Assembly: GCA_015680685.1 (NCBI GenBank)
Contig: MNCI01012692.1
Coordinates: 274,018-338,017 of the forward strand
Direction of reading: 5' to 3'
Source of the DNA: Gnetum montanum
Lineage: Eukaryota > Streptophyta > Gnetopsida > Gnetales > Gnetaceae
Length of the DNA: 64,000 nucleotides
Shown: in pieces, positions 36,643 through 48,116 of the stretch
Layout: each line of letters opens with the position of its first letter
Numbering within the stretch: position 1 is the first letter of the stretch
Translations under genes and position numbers: made by a program
Notes under the pieces: model-generated
Told to the model about the DNA's origin: nothing
What the model saw: only the letters and a program-made list of their open reading frames with translations
Databases searched by the model: none

Positions 36643-38980
36643 TCATTCATCTAGTTTAAAGACCTTGAGAAGATCAGCAATAACCTTCAACCAAGCCTCA
36701 CATTTCTCCTTGGTAACATCATCCTTATTGAGTACCACACAACATATGATCAAACCATCACATAGTTAACTATGTTTTTGATGGCACTCTTCATTGAGAC
36801 TTGTGTTTCATCAGCCTTTGCAAGTTCTATTTCCAAAAAAATTTACCTAAAGGATCCATTGGGCCATGTCTTCTTGCCATTCTTTTACCTTCCTCTACAT
36901 ATACAAGATCAAGGCTATGAGTATAAAGATAATAATAAAAAGAAGAAGAAAAGAAAAAGAGAAGAGAGAAGAGAGAAGAGAAAACAAGAATTACTTACAT
37001 GAAGTTGATCATTCTTGATTTGGAGGATGCATTCATGGTTCAACAAATAACAAGCAAGGTAAGTGGTACTCTCTAAGTTTCCTAAGAGTTGTTCAAGATT
37101 TTTGCTAACTTTTGGAACACCCTTGGGGATAGCATGAAAAGAGGATGTAGCATAAGCTTGCAGTAACTCATAATTACCTTTAAAGTCACAAGATTTGAAT
37201 TCCCTCAGGTGGTACAATTCTTCACAAATATAGTAAGGAGTATTCCTCATAATCTGTTCACCAAGATTTCAAAGAAGAACAAGTTCCTCTACAACAACCA
37301 CCATATGACTTAGAGAGAAATATGAATTCATGATGATGATAGAAGGAGTAATGATGATAGATCTAGGGATAAAAGTTTCTATCATGGCCTATGGTAATCA
37401 TCCCTTTACCAAAGTCACATGTGGAGATGATGCATGAGGACATTTCAAATGAGGGGTTGAAGTCTCCTCGAAACCAAACTTGAATAGAGAACCATTTCCC
37501 AACTATTGAAGGAAGTACCCTTGACCCAAGAACACCTGCCAAAAAAGGTATAACATAAGAACAAGGAAAAAGAGAAGTATTCTAAACAATATTTTTATTT
37601 GATAATCAAATTACCTCTAGTTCCTTTCCCTTTCTTTTGTACCTTAACACTACCTTTCCAATTGGACCTTGTTATGTGCACTATTTTTTATTAATAATCA
37701 AGAGCATAAAATAAAAATAAATAAATAAATACACAATAACAATAAGGTATGATTTAGGATAAACCTTGGAAATTAGTTCAATGGTTCCCATGTCATCACT
37801 TCCTAAAGTTATCTCCATAGTACCTTTCCTTGTAGGTAGCCCATAGTGCACTATCACATGAATGCCATGATAAGAAAAATAAAATAATAAATAAGAAAAT
37901 ATGAAATAAAATATAAAAAATTTTACATCATCAGAATCCTCCAAATTACAGACTCGTATAAGACCTTCTTTACCCTTCTTAGAATCTTCAACTTAAGCCC
38001 TCGCAATTCTTTCCTCCTCAAGAAATTTAAGATATAAATGGGGATTAAATTCATGGATGCTATTGGTAAAGGAATTATAACTTAAGATCAAGCCTATAAG
38101 CAAAGGAATGCAATTTATAATATAAGGTTCTTTTGGGTTATTTTTAGTGTTAGTAGCTAATTCCATGATAAGGTACAAGGAAGAGAAACAAGAGAGAGAC
38201 CAATGATATACTCTCATTTTTTGGACCATGGAGAAGAAAGATGGAATAAGAGTTAACATTGGAAAACTGGGGATCTCATAAAACTTTAATGTAGATATAT
38301 TAACATAGGTAGTAGTCAATCTCATTCATAAAATCAATTTTATAATATTATCTTTAGATAAGAGGAAAATTCTTAACATAATCAAAAAATTCTCTTTCAA
38401 AAAAAGATTGAAATTCAAGAGATTTCACATTGGGAACAAAAGGATTTACCCTACTATGGAAACCAAAAGTAGTTCGGATGATAGCAGGAGTAATAGTTAA
38501 ACTTCCAAAAACCATTTTTGAATGAAAAAATTCACATAGATGATAACTATTACACCAATTTATTATGACATTATTACAAATAGAAGTCTTAAAAATAGGA
38601 AATACAAGCAACTCAAATAGTCTAAAAGTTCTACAAAACTCAAAATTCTCAACATCCAACAAGCTATGAACCAAATTAGTCACTTCCACAATATTATTCT
38701 AATGCAAAATAATAGAAACTCATTCAAAACTACTTAACAGAGTAGGAGAGGATAATCTAAGAGCAAGGGAGGATTGGCTAAGATGCTTTAGAGGAGTCAT
38801 CCTGTAATTTGTTATGTTGGAAAATCTTTCTATAGCTATTATAAAAAAGGGTTGAATTGGGCAAAAAAAAAAAGAAACTTTCTTCTCCTATTAATTTACA
38901 AAATATTTGAAAACCATAGTAGTAGTAGAACATTGAGCATACTAGAGGAAAAGGAAATTCCACTTGCATTAACACAGAAT
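36643..38980 (-). pseudogene. Unidentified multi-exon pseudogene
   Basis: The minus strand shows several open pieces joined by splice-like borders. They are 38975-38778, 38689-38354 (with FHSKMVFGSLTITPAIIRTT), 38325-37993, a short exon about 37853-37768, 37250-36999 (with LREFKSCDFKGNYELLQAY), a small piece near 36890-36830, and a last exon ending LKVFKLDE with stop at 36643-36645. Borders include GTAAGT at about 36997 and TATATGTAG at about 36897. A block of Phe/Ile-rich helices followed by a Lys/Glu-rich tail resembles in outline the accessory genes of the nearby retrotransposons. No sequence identity to them was established. Stops occur between the first exons. Function unknown. Confidence 0.5.
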
Positions 38981-39509
38981 GAATTATTAATTAATTTTAT
39001 TTTAATGTTTACATTTCTTTCTTTTTTAAGTGATAGATAAAGTAAACGAGCATTATCTCAAGTTGAACATGTGGTGCTTTTTAAGAAAATTGCAATTGTA
39101 CCAATTTTGTCAAAATCTGAAATACAGTTTGGGAGTTAAGGTGTTCTCCAGTATGAAAGAGATTTATTAAGAAAATAATTATTATTATTATTATCATTTT
39201 AAGGGTTGTAGGTTCAAGACCTAGCCCCAAAATTTAAAATGAATAGTCTTTAATAAAAAATATAATAATTTGGGCATTGGCCTTAACCTTGAGGGTTAGG
39301 ACCCATTGCACCTTGATTGCTATAGTGTTGGTGAGTTGCCCTATACTATGGCTAGGCCATAAGGCCTTGCCACACTACATCATCGTTGGCCTAGCCATGA
39401 TGCCTAGGCAACTATGCCACTATGTGGTAGGGTTGTAAGACCTGTCCATGCAGAGTCACAACCAACTTGGTTGTGGCTTGGATCCATCGTTCAACATGCT
39501 GATCCATCA
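38981..39509. other. AT-rich stretch without gene
   Basis: It contains a short ATTATTATT run (about 39180) and a B-box-like GGTTCAAGACC (about 39211-39221). A GGCC-rich patch with small palindromes (39345-39405) follows. No coding signal was recognised. Confidence 0.5.
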
Positions 39510-39800
39510 TTTTTCCATCAATCCACCATTTTTCATTGATGCTGCAATCCTTCATCTCCTTTTCTACTATAAGTACTGCAATTTACTGCTTCCCTATCCA
39601 TTGCTGGCAACAAAATCCACTCTCTCCATATCTATCACTGGCACCATAATCTGCTGCCTCCTTGCTAGCATCAACACTATGATTTACCACCTCCTTGTCC
39701 ACCACAAGCACTTTGATCTACCATCTTCCTGCCACCATTAATTTCATGATTTTTTGCATCCTTGTCCACCACTAGCACCATGATCTACCACATCTTGATT
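39510..39800. repeat. 34-bp minisatellite, about nine copies
   Basis: Units begin ATCTACCAC... or ATTTACCAC... and end ...CACCATG or similar. Starts read at 39547, 39581, 39615, 39649, 39682, 39716, 39749 and 39783 give a 33-34-bp period. Copies are diverged. The open frame across it (39448-39741) is a by-product of the repeat. Confidence 0.8.
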
Positions 39801-40129
39801 CCCTACTACCCACTTAACAATGAAACGAAGTTTCTGATAAATTTTAGAATAGGAAATCCCAATGTTTTTACGAGGTTATGATTAGGCAAATGATTTGAGT
39901 TAACTTCATAGCTAGTCATATTTACCAAAATGGTTTTGATAAGGTATGATTAACTTCATAGCTGGTCATAGTAACCAGAATGGTTTTGGTAAGGTATGAT
40001 TAAACAAATGATCTAATATATAATAATGTGTAACTTGTAAAATCATACAACTTGATAGATTATAGGGTGTATTAGAATTATGCTATTTAAGGGTATTGGA
40101 ATCTCAAAATAATTGTAATATAAGTTCAC

Positions 40130-40245
40130 GTTAAGCTATATAGTCCAACTAGAATTATATAACTCAAAATTATCTAATATAATCAAACCCATGACTTGGA
40201 ATTTTCAAATCAAGAGTCTTACTACAAGTCTAACACTTCATTATT
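40130..40245 (-). mobile_element. tRNA-derived SINE-like copy 1
   Basis: On the minus strand, an A-box-like TTAGACTTGTAGTA (40233-40220) is followed by a B-box-like GGGTTTGATT (40190-40181), 43 nt from start to start. The tail region with GAGTTATAT and an ACTATATAG block is shared with the copy at 41270-41390. Confidence 0.55.
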
Positions 40246-40261
40246 GAATTATGCTATTTGA

Positions 40262-40355
40262 CTCAATGTAGCTTGAGACATATAGCATAACTATTTGAAT
40301 CAAACATGGGACTTTCAAATCACAAGCCACATGATTTAATCAACTCAACCATGGT
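40262..40355 (-). mobile_element. tRNA-derived SINE-like copy 2 (degenerate)
   Basis: TGAGTTGATTAA (A-box-like) and TGTTTGATTC (B-box-like) on the minus strand are about 40 nt apart, flanked by words shared with copy 1 (GATTTGAAA). Confidence 0.4.
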
Positions 40356-40379
40356 TCCCTTGCAAAAATCCATATTTTT

Positions 40380-41130
40380 TTGAAAAAAATAAAATAAAAT
40401 AAATAATAATATTTTAAAAATTCAAAGTACATTATATTAATAAAGAGAAAGTCTAAAGAAAAAACCCAATAATTTTGAGGGTGCCTTTTTAGGTTCTCAT
40501 TCTTACAAAAAATCTTAAAAACCTCCCCTCTTGGGTAGGAAAATGATCAAGTTCAAAAGCATTTTCATGGGTTTTCACTTTGTAAAAGGGTTTCTTGCAT
40601 AGAAAATGAGAAAACTCTATCTAAAAAATATGTCAATAAAAAATAATGAACAAATAACAACATAAGCTAAAAGCTTTCCATCTTTGAGCCTCCAAAATAA
40701 AAGGAAATTAATACTTCAAGGAAAAGTCTATATTTTTTAATAAAGGTTATGATTTAACAAAATGATTAGAAATCATATTTTATATCTTAATAATAGCCTC
40801 AAGAATTTCTACATTTGAGAACAAGTACGTTTCTTAAATATCCACCTTTAAGAAATATGGCAGTAGATGCCAACAAAATAAACCACAAACTAATATCTAA
40901 AGTATATGTATACTTTTTTTAGGTTTGAATTTACAATTCAATAACTAAAAGTTTATCTTTCAAAAGTATGCAACCTATTAATTGGAAATGCCCTTAAGAC
41001 TTATTAATTAACAAACTAATTAAGTATTATTAGCATATTGAAATTGGTTAGTTCATTGCATAATGAACACCCAAATATAAGAATAGCTATCAAAGCAAGC
41101 AAAGGTGACTAAAGTGATTAGGGGTTTGTT
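40380..41130. other. AT-rich stretch without recognisable gene
   Basis: Long A/T-rich DNA with AAATAAAATAAAATAAATAATAAT near 40390-40413. Nothing coding or structured was seen. Confidence 0.5.
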
Positions 41131-41139
41131 AAGGTAACT

Positions 41140-41235
41140 AGTGATTAGCTTCTTGTAATGACAATGATTTAAGGTTGCAAATTCAAAGTATAGTGGAGGC
41201 ATTATTATATTAAGGTTACATATAATTTAAAGTTT
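41140..41235 (+). mobile_element. tRNA-derived SINE-like copy 3 (plus strand, degenerate)
   Basis: TTAGCTTCTTGTAA followed by GCAAATTCAAA on the plus strand, then ATTATATTAAGGTTACATATAATTT-type tail words. The box spacing is shorter than in the other copies. Confidence 0.3.
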
Positions 41236-41264
41236 TTGAACTTGAATTAAGTGAAACATAGGTA

Positions 41265-41395
41265 CAATTCAAGATATATAGTTCAATTAAAACTTTATTT
41301 AACTCAACATTGCCCACTAGAATTGAACCCATGATCTAGAGCTTCTAAATCAAGTATCTTACCATTGGGCTAACACCTCATTATTTAAGATTACA
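41265..41395 (-). mobile_element. tRNA-derived SINE-like copy 4 (best preserved)
   Basis: On the minus strand, TTAGCCCAATGGTA (41373-41360) is a good A box and GGGTTCAATTC (41330-41320) a good B box. The starts are 43 nt apart, close to the spacing in a tRNA gene. GAGTTAAATAAAGTT follows. The anticodon arm is not tRNA-like enough for a real tRNA gene. Confidence 0.6.
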
Positions 41396-41534
41396 TATAA
41401 TTTGTACATTCAACTCTTGAAATAAATAGATATTAAAATTTAAAAAGCTATGGCTAGTAATAGCCATTGGTAGAATGGGAAATACATTATGTAATTTATT
41501 TAATTATCTAACATTTTAGAAACACTTTATATAT

Positions 41535-41539
41535 ATTAG
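41535..41539. other. Target-site duplication of element D, left copy (ATTAG)
   Basis: Matches ATTAC at 63732-63736 with one mismatch. Confidence 0.65.
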
Positions 41540-42346
41540 TGATGAATCACAGTTTGTAGGCCCTGATATCAGGTACATGATATCATGACCTGGATACGAT
41601 ATCATATACGTGATATTGTGATTCCTGTGTTAGCCTATAAAAACAACACTCAAGTACATAGTTGATAGTTTTTTTAGTTAACTTCTTTTCTTTCTAGTCC
41701 TTTTGGTAGTTTAGTTTTTAGTTTTCAATTTCTTTCTTTCAAGCTAGTTATTCGCGATGTATGCCTGTAGTGTAACATTTGTAATTGCATGGCACCTTTG
41801 TTCGAGTGTGATGTACTTGGACATGTGCATGACCAATAATAAAGACTGAGATTATTTTCACCATTGCAGCATTCACTTAGATTAATTTGTTTTGTTTTAA
41901 TTATTTAATGCCTTTTTTAGTAATAGTTCAATTTATTGTTATTTACTTTTCTTATCATTAAGTAGAATGTGTATGCCTTAATCATGAGTATTTATGTGCA
42001 AATACTTGGCATGCCCAGTAGTAATCCCATGAAGTCCAACATGTGTACAGATGGTTAAGGATAGATACCATCACCATAGGCTAATTTAGGTCTTGCTTCC
42101 ATTATTAGTTTAATCAATTTATCTTTTCTATTATTAGGAGTAATGTAGAATTAGGACAACATCATATGCCTTACTCTAGACTAAACCATACATGACAAAG
42201 CTTCTACTAGTCCAAGTGAGAAGACAACGAACTTTGATTAATGTATATCTAGTTGGCACAACTAGTCCATCCACAAAGTTCAACCGGATCGTGCATACAT
42301 GCTCGTATTTGTATGGTTGAGCATAGGGGTACCTTTCCACTCATCA
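41540..42346 (+). repeat. 5' LTR of element D
   Basis: 807 bp, TGATGAATC...CTCATCA. U3 holds a series of GATATC-type palindromes (41570-41620), then TATAAAAACA at 41636-41645. An AATAAA lies at about 41839. It is clearly diverged from its partner at 62919-63731, more so than the two LTRs of E are from each other. Confidence 0.9.
41636..41645 (+). promoter_or_regulatory. TATA box of the D 5' LTR
   Basis: TATAAAAACA, about 96 bp from the LTR start. The 3' LTR has CATAAATATA at the same place (63016-63025). Confidence 0.65.
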
Positions 42347-42347
42347 T

Positions 42348-42365
42348 TGGCATCATTACTGGGGA
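42348..42365 (+). other. Primer-binding site of element D (tRNA-Asp type, decayed)
   Basis: TGGCATCATTACTGGGGA lies one base after the LTR. The classical Athila PBS is TGGCGCCGTTGCCGGGGA, complementary to plant tRNA-Asp. Every difference is a transition. Confidence 0.75.
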
Positions 42366-42446
42366 TGGTGCTAGTTATGTAGATTAGCTATATTACACAA
42401 GATCGTTGTAAAAGGGTATTAACAATATATCTTTCAAGAAGTATTC

Positions 42447-44970
42447 AAACACATACCACAAATTGACAACAATGTCTTACTACATGGAAATGATTATGAA
42501 CCATATAGCACACCTATTCATTGAAGAATTAATGAAATATACAATGAATAAGATTGGAGTGATCCACATTATGACGGGATTTTTCATGACCATGGCCACC
42601 CTAATGACACTCAAATACTACATTCACCTATGGCAGACAATCTTGAAGAAGATGATATCAACCCTAAACTAGAGAAGGCCTCAAGGTTTAAGACCTCCTC
42701 AATACTTAGAAATGATAAACCAAGGGACCTTGAGAAACATTATAGAAGACATGGCTATCTTACCAATTCCTTCTTTTCATCTTCCTCCTCAACTTCAATG
42801 TCTACTTTTGACGAAGATGAATGTAGGTATAGAGATAGAGCTCTACAAAAGGGTCAAAATAAAAGAAAAAATCAAACCCATAGACACACTCAAGGTCATC
42901 AACATGAACACAGGCCCCATCGTTATCATTGATCAAATAGAGATTTTAATCACAACTTGTTTGATGATGATAAACCCCTGTTAGTCCCTAAAATCCTAAT
43001 GCACATCACAGAGGCCATTAAGATATCTCATAGGCATCACAAGAAGAGTCGACTACCTAAGCTTAACTTGAATAATATTCCAAAATTTGTAGGAGGCTAT
43101 GATTCAGATCTGCAACATCATTTACAAGCCTTCCATGATACTTGTGTGCTCAACAATGTGGATAGTAAATGGTAAAAGCTTAAGCTCTTTTCTGGGACAC
43201 TATTTGATAAATCTAAAGTATGCTATAGATCATTAGAACCAAATTCAATCAGATGATGGTCAACCATATTAGAACTTTTCAATAAAAGATACCAGACCTA
43301 TGCACAAGTGTCTACCTTGAGGAGACAAATCCAAATATGGAAACAAGAACAACAAGAACCCTTGGACATGGCCTTATATAGGTACTATGCCTTACTTAAG
43401 AAATTTCTAGGTCATAGGTTCTTTGAGAAAGAGCAAATACTCCACATTATAGATGGGCTTAGCAATGAAACAAGGGTGAACCTTGGAAAGTATGCCCAAG
43501 GACAACTATATAAGCTCCAAGCCCACCAAGTCAAAGAACTAATAGAGTGTCTAGAAAAATAAGAAAGAGAATTATCTAAATGAAAGAATGCTAAAGCATT
43601 TGGGCAGGACCCAACTCTATAAACAACAAAGGTTTGGAACTACAAGGAAGAGGAAGCAACCAATTCTGAAAGGGTGATATAGCCCCAACCTTTTCCAATA
43701 CAAAAATTGGTAGATAAAATTGAGGCAAAGCATAACAAGATGACCATTTGGGAAAATGAACAAAGTGTGAATTTAGAAGACACTATCGAGGAGAGGGTCA
43801 TCCAAAATAAACCTAGCAATTGAAACAAATAGAGGGCATAGAAATCAAAAATATTTAAAAACACTATTCGACAACTGGGGAGAATGGCTAAGGGTAATAA
43901 GTCCAAAGGCTCAACTACATATAATGAGGATGGATGTGATGTCTATCTATATGACCATACAAAGGGCCATTGCCTAGTTTTTTCACATCTATATGAGAAT
44001 TGGTCAAGGAAGCTACAACCAAAATTCGTACAAAGGTATCGGTTTAGGCACGTCCCTATTTCACAAAGTAATTATGGACAACCCCATAACCCATTGTACT
44101 ATCCTAAGGGGAGATATCACCAACCTCAACACTTTACTCCACCATAGTGGCAAAACTCACAAGCATGGGGGAGGCCACCATCTAGCCAACCACATCCTCC
44201 TTGTCTATCAAAACCAACTGCCTACTATGTTCAACAGCCTGTTTCTCCAACTAGTTATGAATCCTCTACCTCCAATTCTTATTATCATTCTCCTGAGTAC
44301 CATCAACCTGTGTCTTCTCTTGAGGGATCACCACCTCAAACTTCTCACACTTATCCTCACCCTCAGTATTCTCATCCTTCACCTCCCTCTACACCACCAT
44401 TAGATGTATTGGATAGTTCTACACCACCGTGTCAACCAACAAATGTAACTTGTGCTACTGATATTAATGAAAGTAAGTTCCCTACACAACGTTGGAAGCA
44501 TCCCTTCTTTAGGCATGGTCATAGGAAGAAGAATCACACTTCCAAACCTACTCCACCCTCTAAACTACCCCAAGGTCAACCTAGTGCCACATCTTCCTTT
44601 CCCCCATCCATAGCCTCTATCACTATACCCAGGCCTCCACCTCACACTCCAACATCCACATAATCCAGTGAATTCACCAATGTGAAGGGATACATAGATC
44701 CATGCATATTGTAATATACTTAAGGATGCCATAGTGGGCTAGATTTCCCTCATATTGTACACATACCATCTAACCTACCCCACTATGCTTTCAGTAATCA
44801 CGTGTGTAACCAAAAATTTCTCTACCCAGCCATCATACCACCAATAGACACCCAATGGTTGGGGCATGAACGGTTCTTAATGTTTCATACATGCATGGAT
44901 CCCATTCATCCACTTATTAATCCTATCCATGACCAAATGTTTAGTCATGAGGGTCATCCCCCATTCTAAT
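42447..44970 (+). pseudogene. Gag of element D with an unusual C-terminal extension
   Basis: Open pieces are 42630-42932 (Arg/His-rich linker after MADNLEEDD), 42957-43175 (NIPKFVGGYDSDLQHHLQAFHD), and 43308-43562, the gag core with EPLDMALYRYYALLKKF, HIIDGLS and LGKYAQGQL. A stretch at 43884-44147 follows, and a Pro/Ser/His-rich tail at 44310-44663. The core matches E's gag (NIPKFEGEY, HIIDGL, LGVYAQG). Beyond 44663 a further readable piece with DTQWLGHERF ends near 44967. In E the corresponding place begins protease. Scattered stops make it a pseudogene. It would form the particle and bind RNA. Confidence 0.75.
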
Positions 44971-46910
44971 TTCTAGGATTCTTAAGTGTTATTTTATATT
45001 TTTGTTTTACAATTTTTTGTCATTTCTCTATTTCTTCTACTTTTTCTAATTATTGTTTTTAATTTTCTATTGTAATCTCGACCATGAATAAGTTAATCAT
45101 GTTGCTCATTAAGGTGAGGTTTTTTTCTATGTTCCCTAGTCATAAGGAACCAATTATTTGGACATTAATACCATGACATCCATCCACCTATTCCATTAAT
45201 AAGAGGTTCATGCTCTAGTCACAATGGTAATATTTTTCATCATCCAACTATAATTAATTTTATAATCATTGTGTCTAGAGAGATGAGTGAAGGACCAAGG
45301 TGGAATGATAAGGGTGTGACATCAAGGGGATTCATAGATTCTCTTTAGCTACTTTTGTATGTTCTATTGTGTTTCCAAGGTTGTAACTATATCCTTGTAG
45401 ATCTAATGAAAAATGGGAGTAAGAGCAACTTAAAATGGCACTAAATAAGCTTCTATGGCTCCCACTGGAAAGACAAGTATCCATGCCTAAAGGTAGGCAA
45501 CTTTATAGAGCCATCAAATAATAATAATAATAAAAGTGTGCCACCATGACACTCCTTCCTTGCTCCTCCCTTGAACAAAATGCCAAGTGATGTTCCTCCT
45601 TGCAACTTTGGTACACTTATGATTTTTTGTCAATGGGATGAAGTGATGTGGTGTCACTGCAATGTGGTATGGCTTGGTCTAAAACTTGGAAAGCTAGACA
45701 CATGGTTATTTAACCACTAACTACACATAAGATTCCATTGTGACCATCATTAGAAACTATGTGCCCCAATTTCTATGATTCCTTCTACAGTCCATCTCAT
45801 CTCATTATCTGAATGTTCATAACCTGTGGTTGGTGTAATGTAAAGTTATTATCTAAACTTGGTGATTCTAACATGTGTGTTTTGTTCATAGGTATATGTT
45901 GCATTCAACTTCTCTAGTGCCCACAGACATTAGAGATGTGGTTCCATAAGGGCATCATAGGCTAGAGCCTACTTTGGGGAGGATCCACTTGTGTAACTTT
46001 TGCAACTTCTCCCTGTTGCACATGACCACATTATTTTACACCCTTCAACTACTCACCTAAGGAAACTATCCTTTCCCTTATCATTTTAATCAATGGTTCC
46101 TCAGCAATTACTATACACCCTTTGTCCTAGCACCTTTTCACAAATTTTAATATATGACTTCACTAGGACACACTTTTAGTGCCTTAAAATTAATTTTCAA
46201 AATACCCCAAACCCTCCAATTTAATCTTAAATCCTTCATTAAATATCAAAAATTCATCATCTCCACTTAATCCCTACATTTGGTGCTTGTTAATGGGGAT
46301 GCAATATCACGTCTGACTTAATATTGGGTACACAATATCAAGTCTTGCCTACATATATATAGTTATGACCCGCCTACTTCAATGTTCATTTCCTTCATTT
46401 ACCATTAGGGGAGTTGTTGAAAGTTTTCTTTGCAACTTAGAGCTTTACCTCTACATCTTCCAAGTGCAATATCTAGCTCCCTAACATTCTGATTTCAATT
46501 CTATCATATCCTATTTGAACCTAGATTGTTCCACTGAGTTGTGGGGGGTGGGATATTGCAATAGGAAGTGAGCATACTTTTTTTGAAATTTTCTATCATC
46601 TGAAGGATATCATAGGGGTAATAAATTCAATATTTACTAAAGAAACATTTTATGGTTAAATGCCAAGTTAATTTTCATTAATCATCTAGGCCACCCAAAC
46701 AATTGTAAGTGCCATGTGTAAAGAAATTAACAAAACCCAATGATGTAAGGTCAACAATAACACCTTTTGGAACCACTTCTTAAAAATATTTCTAACTCTA
46801 AAATCACACTACATAATTATGGACTATTAACTAAGACAATGAGTAAGGTATAAGTTGGTAAAAATTTCTCTACACAACCTTAGTAACAGTTGATCTTTGT
46901 GTGATTACAG
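44971..46910 (+). promoter_or_regulatory. Spacer of element D with a U3-like internal promoter block
   Basis: Pol is absent. T-rich sequence (44985-45070) and a GGGTGTGACATCAAGGGGA word (about 45313) match the spacer of E. At 46298-46362 a block has GCAATATCACG, GGGTACACAATATCAAG and TATATATAG (TATA at 46354-46361). This resembles D's own U3, which has GAGTACACGATATTG and CATATCATAT-type words before its TATA box. It could serve the downstream accessory gene. The spacer ends in the acceptor-like GATTACAG at 46910. Confidence 0.5.
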
Positions 46911-47049
46911 ATGGTCCCAAAAAGAGAAGATCGAGTAGAACCTTCGCAAGGAGTAGCTAAATGCTTAACAAAAGGAAGAGGCCAAGGACCTCATATAGAA
47001 AATATAGAGCAGGAAGCACACTTATTTAGCATTCATTAAGAAACCCCTG
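46911..47049 (+). pseudogene. 3' accessory gene of element D, first part (before E)
   Basis: The ATG at 46911 follows GATTACAG directly. The basic start MVPKREDRVEPSQG matches MAPKPRHPKDEGPSQ in E (56121). Element E interrupts it at 47049, and the CCCTG/CCCTA repeat shows that the frame once continued at 60116. It is a separate unit from gag, and the acceptor before the ATG suggests expression from a spliced RNA. Confidence 0.7.
47045..47049. other. Target-site duplication of element E, left copy (CCCTG)
   Basis: Matches CCCTA at 60116-60120 with one transition. Confidence 0.65.
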
Positions 47050-47938
47050 TGATAAAGTGTCATTAGCCAATGCGTCGACTAGCACACATATACATGGCCG
47101 TGTCAATGTAGCCCCGTCGACGCAGCCTTCCATTCATTGACGTGGCTCCATTTATGTGGAGCCTATTTCGACTTATAAATAAGAGGTCCTTTCGCCTCAT
47201 TTAGGTACCTTTTAGTAAGTTGTAGAAAAGCTCTTGCAGTTTGTTCTTGTAGGAGATAGAATATTTTCCAAGTGCTTGTAGTAGGTGTAAGAAAAGTGAC
47301 CGGCACTTTATTCGAGCATTGATGTATCTAAGCCCATTGGCGTGATGGTAATAAAGATGAACTCTTCAAGCATTCCTTGCAGCATTTAGACTTAGTCATT
47401 TAATGCATTCAATAGTTTAATATGTTTATGCTTTGATAATTACTTATGTTTCTATTATTGTTATTTTAATCGCTATCACTCCTTTATAGTTCATAAAGGC
47501 CATAAGTACGACCATCTCGAACGTAAACCCAACACTTGGTAACCCAGTGACGCTTAACGTCTAGTAACCCAGTAGTGTTTAGGGGATGCTCAGAACATGC
47601 CCAAAAGATGGGATCATATACTTATGCTAGGAATAGTTAGAATACCAATTAGGATAATTATAGATTAGATAATAGTTCATTCTTTACTTACCATACTTTA
47701 ATTAGAAGCCAAAAGATACAGTAAAAAGCTATAAAAATCATTAGCCTTAATCGCACGTAACCATTGCAAACAGAACATCACAAGTGAGATTAGGAAGACA
47801 ATGACCATTCTAACCCAAGGTTTTTCTGGTTAGGGACTGGTGTATGTTAAGTGCTTACAATCTACGGAATTCAACCGAGTCACGTGTGAATGCCTGTGAT
47901 TCATATGGTTGGGCGTAGGGGTACCTAGCCACTCATCA
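47050..47938 (+). repeat. 5' LTR of element E
   Basis: 889 bp, TGATAAAGTG...CTCATCA. TATAAATAAG lies at 47174-47183 and AATAAA near 47350. Differences from the 3' LTR concentrate in the first 120 bp (U3), mostly transitions at CpG-like positions. Confidence 0.9.
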
Positions 47939-47939
47939 T

Positions 47940-47957
47940 TGTCATCATTGCCGAAGA
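47940..47957 (+). other. Primer-binding site of element E (tRNA-Asp type)
   Basis: TGTCATCATTGCCGAAGA follows the LTR after one base and corresponds to TGGCGCCGTTGCCGGGGA with six substitutions. Confidence 0.7.
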
Positions 47958-48116
47958 CTGTTAGTCTTACATTATCTAACCTTAGTAAAATTATCATACA
48001 CGTTGTTGGAACGGACCCAAGATAGTAACATTTATGCACGCTAGGTGAATTAAAGTAAATGTAAGGTACACTGATTAAATGGATCATCTAACATCTAATT
48101 TGACTTCTTCTCACAG

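Noticed and set aside
41320-41373. Functional tRNA gene
   Set aside because: A and B boxes are present, but no acceptor-stem pairing or anticodon arm was found. SINE-like origin fits better, and similar copies lie nearby.
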